From positions 186,001-250,000 of the forward strand of contig CP150563.1 of NCBI GenBank assembly GCA_049487715.1: DNA of 64,000 nt, given 5' to 3'. Source of the DNA: Pycnococcus provasolii (Eukaryota; Chlorophyta; Pseudoscourfieldiophyceae; Pseudoscourfieldiales). Under the pieces are notes generated by a model. That model made no database searches and was not told where the DNA came from. It worked only from the letters and a program-made list of their open reading frames with translations. The position numbers and the translations under genes are program-made. This document shows, in pieces, positions 53,891-63,206 of this stretch (positions are counted from its first letter, which is position 1; every line of letters starts with the position of its first letter).

Positions 53891-55063
53891 ATGCCCGCGA
53901 AACAGGTGGTGGTGTGCGACAACGGAACGGGATTCGTCAAGTGCGGGTTCGCGGGCGACAACTTCCCCCGCGCGCAGTTCCCTTGCATGGTAGGAACGCC
54001 GCTTCTGCGATACGAACAGGAAATTGGCACGGAGGCCATCAAGGATGTCGTCGTCGGAGCGGAGTGCGCCGCTCAGCGGCACCAGCTCGAGGTGACATAC
54101 CCAGTGACGAACGGTATCGTGCAGGACTGGGACGACATGGGGCTCATCTGGGATCACACCTTCAACGACGTGCTGCAGGTGGACCCGAAGGAGTGCCACA
54201 TCCTCCTCACCGACCCGCCGCTCAACCCGAAGAAGAACCGCGAGAAGATGCTGTCAACGATGTTCGAAAAGTACGGGTTCCAGGGATGCTTCATACAAAT
54301 ACAGGCGGTGCTTACACTCTACGCACAGGGACTGCTCACGGGGCTTGTCGTCGACAGCGGTGACGGCGTGACGCACGCCGTTCCTGTCGTGCAAGGCTTT
54401 TCCTTCCCTCACTTGACGAAGCGCCTTAACGTCGCTGGACGGCACGTCACCAGCCACCTCTGCGAGCTGCTTCAGCGCCGCGGGTACAACCTTAACAGCA
54501 CGGCCGACTTCGACACGGTTAGGCAGATTAAGGAGAAAATGTGCTACGTTGCACACGACTTCGAGCAGGAAAACCGCGTTGCGCAGGAGACAACGCACCT
54601 CGTGCAGCAGTACACGTTGCCTGACGGGCGCGTCATCAAGGTTGGGGCGGAGCGCTTTCAGGCGCCGGAGTGCTTGTTTCGACCCGACTTGGTGGGCATC
54701 GAGGGCGGCGGCATGTCGCAGATTGTGTTCGACTGCTGCCAGGAAATGGACATCGACAACAGGATGCAGCTGTACAGTCACGTGGTGATGAGCGGCGGCT
54801 CGACGATGTACCCTGGAATTCCCAGCCGCATGGAGAACGACCTGAAGAAGCTGTACCTTGACAAAGTTCTCGGCGGGAAGAAGGAGGGCCTTCGGAAGTT
54901 CAAGCTGCGCATCGAGGATCCGCCTCGTCGAAAGCACATGGTGTTCCTCGGCGGCGCCGTGCTGGCGGACATCATGAAGAACCGCGACGACTTTTGGGTC
55001 TCCCGCGAGGAGTACTTCGAGCACGGCGTCGACTACTGCTTGAAGAAGTGCGGCTCATTGTGA
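53891..55063 (+). CDS. ARP2: Actin-related protein 2 (Arp2/3 complex)
   Basis: 390 aa, the usual length. ATG 53891 gives [20 protein letters not shown], and [67 protein letters not shown] and [14 protein letters not shown] mark it as ARP2, not conventional actin. The nucleotide-binding loops DNGTG and DSGDG and the GGS-T-M-Y-P-G turn are kept. With ARP3 and five ARPC subunits it nucleates branched actin filaments, for example in endocytosis. It is intronless. An in-frame upstream stretch lacks an ATG with better support. Confidence 0.97.
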   Translation: MPAKQVVVCDNGTGFVKCGFAGDNFPRAQFPCMVGTPLLRYEQEIGTEAIKDVVVGAECAAQRHQLEVTYPVTNGIVQDWDDMGLIWDHTFNDVLQVDPKECHILLTDPPLNPKKNREKMLSTMFEKYGFQGCFIQIQAVLTLYAQGLLTGLVVDSGDGVTHAVPVVQGFSFPHLTKRLNVAGRHVTSHLCELLQRRGYNLNSTADFDTVRQIKEKMCYVAHDFEQENRVAQETTHLVQQYTLPDGRVIKVGAERFQAPECLFRPDLVGIEGGGMSQIVFDCCQEMDIDNRMQLYSHVVMSGGSTMYPGIPSRMENDLKKLYLDKVLGGKKEGLRKFKLRIEDPPRRKHMVFLGGAVLADIMKNRDDFWVSREEYFEHGVDYCLKKCGSL

Positions 55064-55406
55064 CGAGTAGACTATTTTTATAAACAATACGTACCAAAAT
55101 TTGCAACGTCTCTTACCCGGTAGTAGTTGGTACTGCACTCACACCAGGCACCACCGCCTATGCTGGGCGGGCCATCGCATAGGACTAGGGAGCGCTATCA
55201 AGCACGGCTCCAGCTGGGGAGCACACGTGGAACCCAACCCCGACTACTTTGCCAGCCTTTCCTTTCCCGAGATATTCGGGGTTTTCCTGCTTTGCGGCCT
55301 TGGCCTCGAAGCAGGCACATTCCCTTCCCCTCCCTCCCCGCCTTTCTTCCTAATTTCAAACCTGTCTGTCACTCCACGCACTCCCCTCTGGCACACTTCG
55401 TTGGCG
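55064..55406. other. RAD54 upstream region
   Basis: 343 bp, open in the RAD54 frame but without an ATG before 55407 that has protein-family support. Pyrimidine-rich near 55320-55375. Confidence 0.4.
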
Positions 55407-58400
55407 ATGCGCGTCAAGTGCTGGCGATGCAACTCCAAGTTCCTGGAGCGCGTCGACGACAGCTACGGCGAAGACGGCTTCTTCTGCCCGAACGACGCGT
55501 GCAACTATGACAAAAGGACTGGTGCGTTCAAGCTGCGCTCGGTAACTGAGGTGCGCGATGCGTGGGAGGAGCAGGAGGAGGAGCGTAAGTCACGTGAGAT
55601 GTCGAAGGAGGAGAAGGCGGCTGCAAAGGCGAAGGCAAAGGAGGAGAAATTGGCTGCAAAGGCGAAAGAGAAGGAGGAGAAGGCAGTCGCAAAGGAGAAG
55701 CAACCTGCCAGTGGTGACGGCGGTGCCGATGGCAAAGGCAGCACCGACGCCGTCGACGACGACGACGACGACGACGATGACGGTGAGTTCGACCCAGAGG
55801 TGGAGGAGGACGACAAACCACTCGCGCCGGAAGTGGCGAAGATGAAGGCGATGAACATCGCCGCTCTCAAAAGCAACACTCTGGCGACTCGCAGCGACGA
55901 CGCATACCTACCGCCATCCGTGTTGCAGCAGAATCCGCACCCCATCCTCTGGCAGCCATTCAAGCCTCCGAGTGGGTGTCCGCCGGAAGGCTCGCTGACG
56001 CTTCAACGCAGGCTTGCCCAGAGGCGCCGCTTTATTCCGTGGGCGATGAGCCGACCGTTCAAGGTAAGTCAGTCAGATCGTGACACGACCGACGCTGGCG
56101 GTTCGGACAAAGAGTGGAGAGAGAGCGGAGACGAGGAGGAGGAGGAGGAGGAAGACAAGGGCCCTCCGCCAGGTGAGCCGCTGCAGCTGTACAACCCTGT
56201 GACCTGGATGGCGGAACACGAGGCTGCGAAGAAGGAAACGTCGAAAAAAAAGGCGAAGAAGGAGGCGAACGGCGAGGTGGTAGCAGAGGAGATGGTGGTG
56301 AAGCCCATGCCACCACCCGAGGATGCGGTGGAGCTTACGATGGACACGATGATCTCGCGCTGGCTTCGTCCACACCAGCGCGAGGGTGTCAAGTTCATGT
56401 TCGAGTGCGTGAGTGGAATGCGCCGCGACCGTGGCCTGTACGACGGCTGCGGTTGCATCCTTGCCGATGACATGGGCCTCGGGAAAACGCTGCAGGGCAT
56501 CGCGCTGCTGTATACGCTCTTGAACAAGGGAATACGCACGTCCGAGACACCAATGGCGAAGCGAGTCATCATTGTTTGCCCAACATCTCTAGTGAACAAC
56601 TGGGACGCCGAGGTGAACAAGTGGCTAACATGGGACAAGAAGGTACACGTCAAAACGCTGCCTCTGTGCGAGTCGACCAAGAGTCTCGTCATGCGTGCCA
56701 TCAGCGACTTCATCCACCCGCAGGCTGTACACCGGGTGATGATCCTGTCGTACGAGACATTCCGCATTCACCACAAGCGATTCCTTCGATGCGGCATGAA
56801 GAAGAAGGACGATCCTGCCGCCTTCCTCGCCGCTGCCCGGCAGGGCGGTCCATGTGCCGCCTCCGCGTGTGATCTGCTCATCTGTGACGAGGCGCATCGG
56901 TTGAAAAATGGACAGACGGCAACAAACAAGGCGCTGATGCAACTGCCTTGTCGCCGCCGTGTGCTGCTGTCTGGCACACCGATGCAGAACAAACTCGACG
57001 AGTTCTACTCCATGGTTCACTTCACGAACCCTGGCGTGCTTGGCACGGTCTCGCAGTTTCGGCGCAGGTACGAGGTCGCGATATTGCGAGGGCGCGAGCC
57101 TGACAGCAGCGACGCCGACCGCAAACTTGGCAGCGAGCGTAGCGCCGAGCTTAGCCATCTCGTGAAGCCTTTCATTCTGCGCCGCACCAACAAGGTGCTG
57201 AGTGACCACCTTCCGCCGAAGGTTGTGGAAATCGTCTGCGTCGGCCTGACGGACTTTCAGAAGAACCTCTACCGCAAGTTCCTCGAGACGAAGGCTATGA
57301 AGCATGCTCTCACTGGCAAGCAGACGATGGTGCTCTCGGCCATCACCACGCTCAAGAAGATCTGCAATCATCCACGCCTTATCTACGACGACGTCGTCAA
57401 CGACTCGAAGGGCCAGTATGAGGAGCTGCAGCCATTCTTTGAGCAAGCTACGCGCGCCGCCGAGCAGGCTGCTGCTGCGGCTGCCGCTGCATGTGCGGCA
57501 GATCCGAACGCGGCTCGAGGCAGGGATCAGAAGTCGAAGCTCTTGAAGCAGCTCCTTGCGGCGAATCGCTCGTTCCAGTCCAAATATGCAAGTGGACGCG
57601 GAGGAAAGCCCAAGCCTAGTGCATCGGTAGGCATGCTTAAGGCAAGCCTCACTCCTGGCTGGGAAATGGAAAGCGGCAAGATGGCGGTTCTCACGAAACT
57701 TCTCGACATCATGCGCGCTAACACAGATGACCGCGTTGTGCTCGTCAGCAACTACACCTCGGCTCTCGACCTTTTCGAATGTCTCTGTGAGAATCGCAAC
57801 TATCCGTATGTGCGTCTCGATGGCTCGACGTCGATCAAGAAGCGCATGCAGCTAGTGAGGGAATTCAACGATCCGGCGAATGACCAGTTTGCATTCCTGC
57901 TTAGCTCAAAAGCTGGTGGATGTGGTCTTAATCTCGTCGGCGCGAATCGCCTCGTACTATTCGATCCGGACTGGAATCCAGCGAATGACAAGCAGGCTGC
58001 CGGCCGTGTCTGGCGTGATGGGCAGAAAAAGCGCGTATTCGTGTACCGTTTCGTGGCATCCGGCTCCATCGAGGAGAAGGTATTCCAGCGCCAGCTCAGC
58101 AAGGAGGGTCTGCAGAATATGGTTGGTCAGGCTGCCGAGGACGATGCGGCGCCTGCGAAGAAGACTGTGCATGATGCCATGGACCTAGATGGAGAGGATT
58201 CCGACGGAGAGGATGCGGATGACGAGGATGTGGACCAGCAGGAGGAGGAGGAAGAAGAAGAGGAAGAGGAAAGTAGCGAAGAGGAAGAGGAAGGAAAGGG
58301 CGGTGATCCTGCAAAGATGGCATTGTCCGCATTCAGCGCGAATGAGCTGAAAGACCTTTTCAAACTTGACGAGGAGACATGGAGCTCGACGTACGACAGC

Positions 58401-59180
58401 CTGGGGCAGGACAAGAGCTTCAAACCGCCACCGCCGCCGGCACCAAAGACTGAGGGTGATGAGGACGAAGAGAACGGCGAAGAGATGCCAGCCGTTGAGG
58501 TGCTGCCTGCAGCGGAGTCTATGGCAATCGTTCGAAGGCCTCCGGAAGACCGGTATGTGCCGCTGTCGGAACAGGTGGGTAAGCCAACCGAAGATGATCT
58601 GAGCGCGTGGGGCATGCACTACAAGTGCCACTCTGTTCCTGACCCTGCTATGACTGCCGTCGGATACCCGGAGGTGAGTTTCATCTTTAGTTGCAAAGTC
58701 GACGGTAAGCCGCTGAGCGAGGAGGAGAAGAAGAAAGAGGAGAAGGCTAATCGCTTGCATCACAGTGCGGCCGAGAAGGTGCGCGAACAAGTGAAACTCG
58801 AGCCACCGCCGCGTGAGTATGTTGTGAAGCCGACGGCAGCACCACCCGCGCAGCCGCCGAAGCGGGAGAAGCCTGGAAAGGAGGCGGCAAAGACGAAGGT
58901 GAAGGAGCCAGCGGCAGCACCACCACCCGCGCAGCCACCGAAGCAGGAGAAGCCGGCGGCAGCACCACCCGCGCAGCCGCCGAAGCAGGAGAAGTCGGCG
59001 GCAGCACCACCCGCGCAGCCGCCGAAGCAGGAGAAGCCAGCGGCAGCACCACTTGCGCCCGTGGCAACAAACATATCCGACCCTTTGTCCGCTGGTGCTC
59101 AAGCCAGCAAGCTCAAGTTGCTAAAACGTCCTCGACCATCTGTCGTTGACGCGGATTCATCGGACTCGGACTTCGAGTGA
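55407..59180 (+). CDS. RAD54: RAD54-type SNF2 DNA translocase
   Basis: 1257 aa from ATG 55407. The N-terminus has a C4-type finger, VKCWRCNSK and FFCPNDAC, unusual for RAD54. Acidic and Lys/Ala coiled regions follow, then RRRFIPW. The SNF2 motor has LADDMGLGKTLQG (Walker A, about 350-362), CDEAHRLKN (DEAH box), VLLSGTPMQN, HLVKPFILRRTNKVLSDHLP and, in the second lobe, LLSSKAGGCGLNLVGANRLV, FDPDWNPANDKQAAGRVWRD, GQKKRVFVYRF. The tail CHSVPDPAM then VSFIFSCKVDGK matches the RAD54 C-terminal region. It drives homologous recombination with RAD51. The C-terminus has about four 14-residue repeats of the type PAAAPPAQPPKQEK. It is intronless. Confidence 0.95.
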   Translation: MRVKCWRCNSKFLERVDDSYGEDGFFCPNDACNYDKRTGAFKLRSVTEVRDAWEEQEEERKSREMSKEEKAAAKAKAKEEKLAAKAKEKEEKAVAKEKQPASGDGGADGKGSTDAVDDDDDDDDDGEFDPEVEEDDKPLAPEVAKMKAMNIAALKSNTLATRSDDAYLPPSVLQQNPHPILWQPFKPPSGCPPEGSLTLQRRLAQRRRFIPWAMSRPFKVSQSDRDTTDAGGSDKEWRESGDEEEEEEEDKGPPPGEPLQLYNPVTWMAEHEAAKKETSKKKAKKEANGEVVAEEMVVKPMPPPEDAVELTMDTMISRWLRPHQREGVKFMFECVSGMRRDRGLYDGCGCILADDMGLGKTLQGIALLYTLLNKGIRTSETPMAKRVIIVCPTSLVNNWDAEVNKWLTWDKKVHVKTLPLCESTKSLVMRAISDFIHPQAVHRVMILSYETFRIHHKRFLRCGMKKKDDPAAFLAAARQGGPCAASACDLLICDEAHRLKNGQTATNKALMQLPCRRRVLLSGTPMQNKLDEFYSMVHFTNPGVLGTVSQFRRRYEVAILRGREPDSSDADRKLGSERSAELSHLVKPFILRRTNKVLSDHLPPKVVEIVCVGLTDFQKNLYRKFLETKAMKHALTGKQTMVLSAITTLKKICNHPRLIYDDVVNDSKGQYEELQPFFEQATRAAEQAAAAAAAACAADPNAARGRDQKSKLLKQLLAANRSFQSKYASGRGGKPKPSASVGMLKASLTPGWEMESGKMAVLTKLLDIMRANTDDRVVLVSNYTSALDLFECLCENRNYPYVRLDGSTSIKKRMQLVREFNDPANDQFAFLLSSKAGGCGLNLVGANRLVLFDPDWNPANDKQAAGRVWRDGQKKRVFVYRFVASGSIEEKVFQRQLSKEGLQNMVGQAAEDDAAPAKKTVHDAMDLDGEDSDGEDADDEDVDQQEEEEEEEEEESSEEEEEGKGGDPAKMALSAFSANELKDLFKLDEETWSSTYDSLGQDKSFKPPPPPAPKTEGDEDEENGEEMPAVEVLPAAESMAIVRRPPEDRYVPLSEQVGKPTEDDLSAWGMHYKCHSVPDPAMTAVGYPEVSFIFSCKVDGKPLSEEEKKKEEKANRLHHSAAEKVREQVKLEPPPREYVVKPTAAPPAQPPKREKPGKEAAKTKVKEPAAAPPPAQPPKQEKPAAAPPAQPPKQEKSAAAPPAQPPKQEKPAAAPLAPVATNISDPLSAGAQASKLKLLKRPRPSVVDADSSDSDFE

Positions 59181-59646
59181 GTTGCAAGAAGATCCGCGTG
59201 TCTTTCTTATGTTGCCTCCAGCCTGTTGCCTACTACAGTATCATACCCAAACTGTGTAACCAAACAAAGATTGACCCAACCACCAAACTGCCAGACTGCT
59301 TGATTTGAGCCGGTTTCAAGCCCGTTTCCGCCGAAAACGTCGTGTTTGCGTGACGCCACATGCACGAGGATGGTAAGGTCGTTTCGTGCGGGACCCTTGG
59401 CCCATGGCCAATCCTCCACGTGGAAAGGGACAGGTGAAAGGGGCGGGATCCCAGCCACCAGCCTAGTATTTGCGTGAAATGAGATGTATATCAAAGGCGA
59501 GGAATTGAATGATGTCGTGATTCTGAGAAGCATTGGTTCGACTGGTTAGGAGCGTACACGTGCAGTAAAGGGAGTCGTGCAAGGTGTCCACATTCCCCTC
59601 CCCCCGTCCTCCTCCCCCTTGTCATTTCGCACCACGCGCTTGCATC
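59181..59646. promoter_or_regulatory. RAD54 3' flank and subtilase upstream region
   Basis: 466 bp with GGGATCCC at 59445-59452, 201 bp before the subtilase ATG. No gene is seen. Confidence 0.4.
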
Positions 59647-62600
59647 ATGGCCCCGGCGAAGCTGTACGAAACCGGGCCGTCTTCGTTCATGCACGACGAC
59701 GGCGAGACGTACCCGGCGGAGGTGTTCAAGTTCCTGGGCAACGGCATCGACGGGGAAGATGTCACGGTGTCGCGTCACGGCGTGGTGGCAAACGGATATG
59801 GTCAAGTCAAGGCCTCCACGCACGCCTTGCATTCGCCAAGGTCACACGTGTTCAAGATGAACTATGGGCACCTTAACCACGACAGGACGCTCGACGGCGT
59901 GAAGCTTTCCATCAGCGACTTCCCCGAGGAGCTCAGAGACGCCTTGGAGGAAATGGCGCACCAAGCTGGAGGGGAAGGGCACAAGACTGGGTTCGTTGAC
60001 GGTGCCGAGCTCGTGATGATTCTAAAAATGCACCAGTCCCTCTTGCACGCGTCGTCGCACGACACGATACCTATCGCCGTGATGCCTTATCACATGCACG
60101 ACAAGCTTAAGATATTTGACAAGGACGGGAACGGTTCGCTAGACAGAGAAGAGATCATGGCTGCTGCACATCTCTACCACCAGGCGAAACAAAGGAACCG
60201 TCGCCTGCTCATCCTTGTCGGCGTGTGCGCGTTCATAATGGTGCTCATGCTAGGAGCCATCAGCGGGCTCGTTTACGCTGTTGTGGAAGGCACGAAAGAG
60301 ACGCACACGAACAAGAACTCGGGCGTCATGTCTTCGTCCTTGAACGAAACTAATGTCGGGCTTGTAGGATTCGTGGACCCGGAGGAGGTGAACGCGCAGA
60401 AGCTCGCGGATAAGAATAACCAGCTTATCAAGGACTTGAAGAATGGCAAGGTACCAGTCACCACGCAAAGCGTGCGTACGAGCGCGACAGATGCCGCGGC
60501 GTTGTATAGCCTGGACGATGAGAGCCCGACCGCCTTCCTCTTCGAGCTGACAAAGGGGACGTTAGTTGACGAGGTGTGGAAACTCTGCGAATTCATCACG
60601 GCGCGCAGTGCCCACTGCCTCAATCGAGCGAGCGCGTCATCCGGCGGCGCGTGGGAGTTTGGAAACTCCCAACTTCTTGTCAAAGGCACTCGCGCTGAGA
60701 TCGAGAATATTCGCGACGACATTCACAAAGACGCCAGATGTGACCCAGAGAAGCTGACGTGCTCAAATAAGTACAATCTGCTGGCGATTCAGGAGCTTGC
60801 AAGTCTCGATGTGCTCGCGAACTATGTGGTTAGTGATGATATGCAAGCTCACGACGCAGATGCTCATCGTCGACGACTTGCGGCAGTGAGGCAAGCCATG
60901 CACGGTCTTACGGCTGAGAACGCGGGAGCTCGTCGCCGCGATTTGCGTGCGGATGGTAACTCGGTCTCGCTTGCTAATGGCACCTGGGGTTTGGACCGCA
61001 TTGGCCACGACGAAGACGCCCCGACCAGTCTAGGCGAGAACGTTCACGTTTTCGTCCTAGATTCCGGAGTCGACTTTGGGCACAGCGACCTTGAAGGTCG
61101 CAAGGGAACGGTGCTCGACTTTACGGTTGACGATGGAACGGGGTTCGCCAATCAAGACATGACTGGCCACGGCACGATGATGGCATCGGTGGTTGCTGGC
61201 AAAGAATACGGCTTGGCGCCATCCGCGACAGTGCACTCGTACAAGATCGTGAGCACGCACACATCACTCGATGCCAAAACTGCTACGGCGATGGGCGGTC
61301 TCGCAGTGATGCCAGGTTTGGCTCTCAGAAATGCTGTAGCAGCACTCCACAATCATGTTTCGAAGTTGCCGAAGACAGAACGCGCTGTGGCACTTATCGG
61401 TGCAATCGGCCCGCGCGACAAATTCGCGAACCAGATTGTGCAGGAACTCGTCGCGGCTGGAGTACCCGTTGCAGTGGCGGCGGGAAACGAGGACGCCGAT
61501 GCGTGCCAATACTCGCCCGCGTCTGCAACAAAGGAAGTTTTGTCAGGAAAATCCAGCGGCGGCATGAGCACGACTGACGCGACATATCCTGTCCTCACCG
61601 TCGCTGCCACGCAGATAGACAACACGAAGAGCTTGTTTTCCAACTGGGGGAGCTGTGTGTCTTTGTGGGCCCCCGGTACGTCAGTCATGGCCGCGAAGCC
61701 ATTCACGACAAGTGATCGCACGCTCTTCTCGGGAACGAGCCCTGCCGCTGCGTTTGTCGCAGGAGTTATGGCTATCGCCCTGCAGATGTCACCGAGTGCC
61801 AGTGCCCTGGATGTGAATAACATGGTGATGGCGACTGCATTGTCGAATCAGGTGCATCACATGAAGGCAACGCACATCTCTGGCTTAGACGCAGAACGTG
61901 AGCACGACGAGGAGCAAAACGTTGCCATGACCGCAAATAAACTTCTTCACCTGCCGGACTCTATGCAAGACTTTGTGGTCGGATCACAAAATGCGAAAGC
62001 ATGCACCGCCTCTGCTTACACCGCATGGGCACCGTCACCTTCACCTGAACAGACGCTGCACGAATGTCCACCAAGGGGCACTTTGATCATGGGACCCGCC
62101 ACCACGTCAAACGAGAATGGCATGGAGCTGCGTCGCCCATTGATTAAGATGCAGCGAACTTGCAATCCTTCAATCGGAGACGATGGTAAGCCAACTTGCG
62201 ACTGCGCCGTGGAGGCGTTGCAGCATGAGTATCGTTCTTGCGTCCCGCAAAGCTCCACCGACTACTATCGGTACACCAGCAAGATGGGATTGCCCGCGTC
62301 CATAGTGTGGGACGTTGCGGATCTCACTGGCCACGAGATTTTCTACAAACCGATTGGTGATGGCCATGCGTACAGCATTTCCCGCAATGTTCTACCCGTG
62401 CATTGTGACGGACCAGAGCTGCCTTATCCGAACTATCATCAGCATTCAGCTTTGCACATGTCGGGTGGGAGCGATTCACTGCATATGCTATCGCTCGAAG
62501 GCTCCTTTCAAATGTTCGGAAAATCCTACGATTCTGTGATTATATCCAAGAATGGATACATTTCGTTCGGAGATGCCTCGCCAAGGCAATTTCCCACCTT

Positions 62601-63090
62601 TCCTTCCGGTATGGTGCATGAATCCGAGCAAAAAGCGAGGGAATCTGCAATGGACATATATCAAAAATTCATGTTTACGGGAAAGAGAGAAGATGGCGCT
62701 ATGGGTGAACACGAAATCGGACTTGCGGCACTCTTTGTGGACTTGGAAGCTACATCTGGCCATGTTTTCTTCGGGATAGAAACGGAGGGTAATAAGAAGC
62801 GTGCAGTCGTGACTTATAGCCAGATGGCCGCGTGGGGTGTCTCCCTTCCTATGGAAGGTAATCAAGGCTTGTCATCGGCTAGCGTTTGGAAGAATACATT
62901 CCAGATCATTCTTGAGCTCGACGGACCTGGCGTGATTCGCGTTGCGTACAAATCGGTACAGCCGCGTGTTGCGAAATCAGCCTTGGTGGGCTTGCGAAGT
63001 GGCATGCTTGACTTCGCTCAAATGAAAACGAACGGTTGGATGCCGGTCGAATGGAACTCGGTCCCCCCTACGGGTCCTCGAAAGGCGTAG
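59647..63090 (+). CDS. Membrane-anchored EF-hand subtilisin-like protease
   Basis: 1147 aa, intronless. Cytoplasmic N-terminal part (1-185) ends with an EF-hand loop FDKDGNGSLDREEIM (about 157-171); one membrane segment follows (LLILVGVCAFIMVLMLGAIS, 187-206), giving a type II topology. A propeptide-like region precedes the S8 catalytic domain: VFVLDSGVDF (Asp472), TGHGTMMASVVAGKEYG (His508), VAVAAGNEDADACQYSP, and FSGTSPAAAFVAGVMA (Ser698). The triad is complete, so activity is likely. After it comes a Cys-containing region and a C-terminal domain with YDSVIISKNGYISFG, like NIDO or beta-sandwich ectodomains. Calcium may regulate it from the cytosolic side, which is inference. Substrates unknown. 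Confidence 0.9.
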   Translation: MAPAKLYETGPSSFMHDDGETYPAEVFKFLGNGIDGEDVTVSRHGVVANGYGQVKASTHALHSPRSHVFKMNYGHLNHDRTLDGVKLSISDFPEELRDALEEMAHQAGGEGHKTGFVDGAELVMILKMHQSLLHASSHDTIPIAVMPYHMHDKLKIFDKDGNGSLDREEIMAAAHLYHQAKQRNRRLLILVGVCAFIMVLMLGAISGLVYAVVEGTKETHTNKNSGVMSSSLNETNVGLVGFVDPEEVNAQKLADKNNQLIKDLKNGKVPVTTQSVRTSATDAAALYSLDDESPTAFLFELTKGTLVDEVWKLCEFITARSAHCLNRASASSGGAWEFGNSQLLVKGTRAEIENIRDDIHKDARCDPEKLTCSNKYNLLAIQELASLDVLANYVVSDDMQAHDADAHRRRLAAVRQAMHGLTAENAGARRRDLRADGNSVSLANGTWGLDRIGHDEDAPTSLGENVHVFVLDSGVDFGHSDLEGRKGTVLDFTVDDGTGFANQDMTGHGTMMASVVAGKEYGLAPSATVHSYKIVSTHTSLDAKTATAMGGLAVMPGLALRNAVAALHNHVSKLPKTERAVALIGAIGPRDKFANQIVQELVAAGVPVAVAAGNEDADACQYSPASATKEVLSGKSSGGMSTTDATYPVLTVAATQIDNTKSLFSNWGSCVSLWAPGTSVMAAKPFTTSDRTLFSGTSPAAAFVAGVMAIALQMSPSASALDVNNMVMATALSNQVHHMKATHISGLDAEREHDEEQNVAMTANKLLHLPDSMQDFVVGSQNAKACTASAYTAWAPSPSPEQTLHECPPRGTLIMGPATTSNENGMELRRPLIKMQRTCNPSIGDDGKPTCDCAVEALQHEYRSCVPQSSTDYYRYTSKMGLPASIVWDVADLTGHEIFYKPIGDGHAYSISRNVLPVHCDGPELPYPNYHQHSALHMSGGSDSLHMLSLEGSFQMFGKSYDSVIISKNGYISFGDASPRQFPTFPSGMVHESEQKARESAMDIYQKFMFTGKREDGAMGEHEIGLAALFVDLEATSGHVFFGIETEGNKKRAVVTYSQMAAWGVSLPMEGNQGLSSASVWKNTFQIILELDGPGVIRVAYKSVQPRVAKSALVGLRSGMLDFAQMKTNGWMPVEWNSVPPTGPRKA

Positions 63091-63206
63091 CTATTTGGAA
63101 ATTGAGAGACAACAGCATATCTAATACACCAAGTAACAAACAAACTTTTGGCGGTTATTTTTTAACGAAATGTCGAACTGTATTTTTGTGGCTGATACAT
63201 TGTCCA

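Noticed and set aside
53374-54363. 329-aa + frame overlapping ARP2
   Set aside because: Overlaps TMEM107 and ARP2 in a different frame and has no domain.
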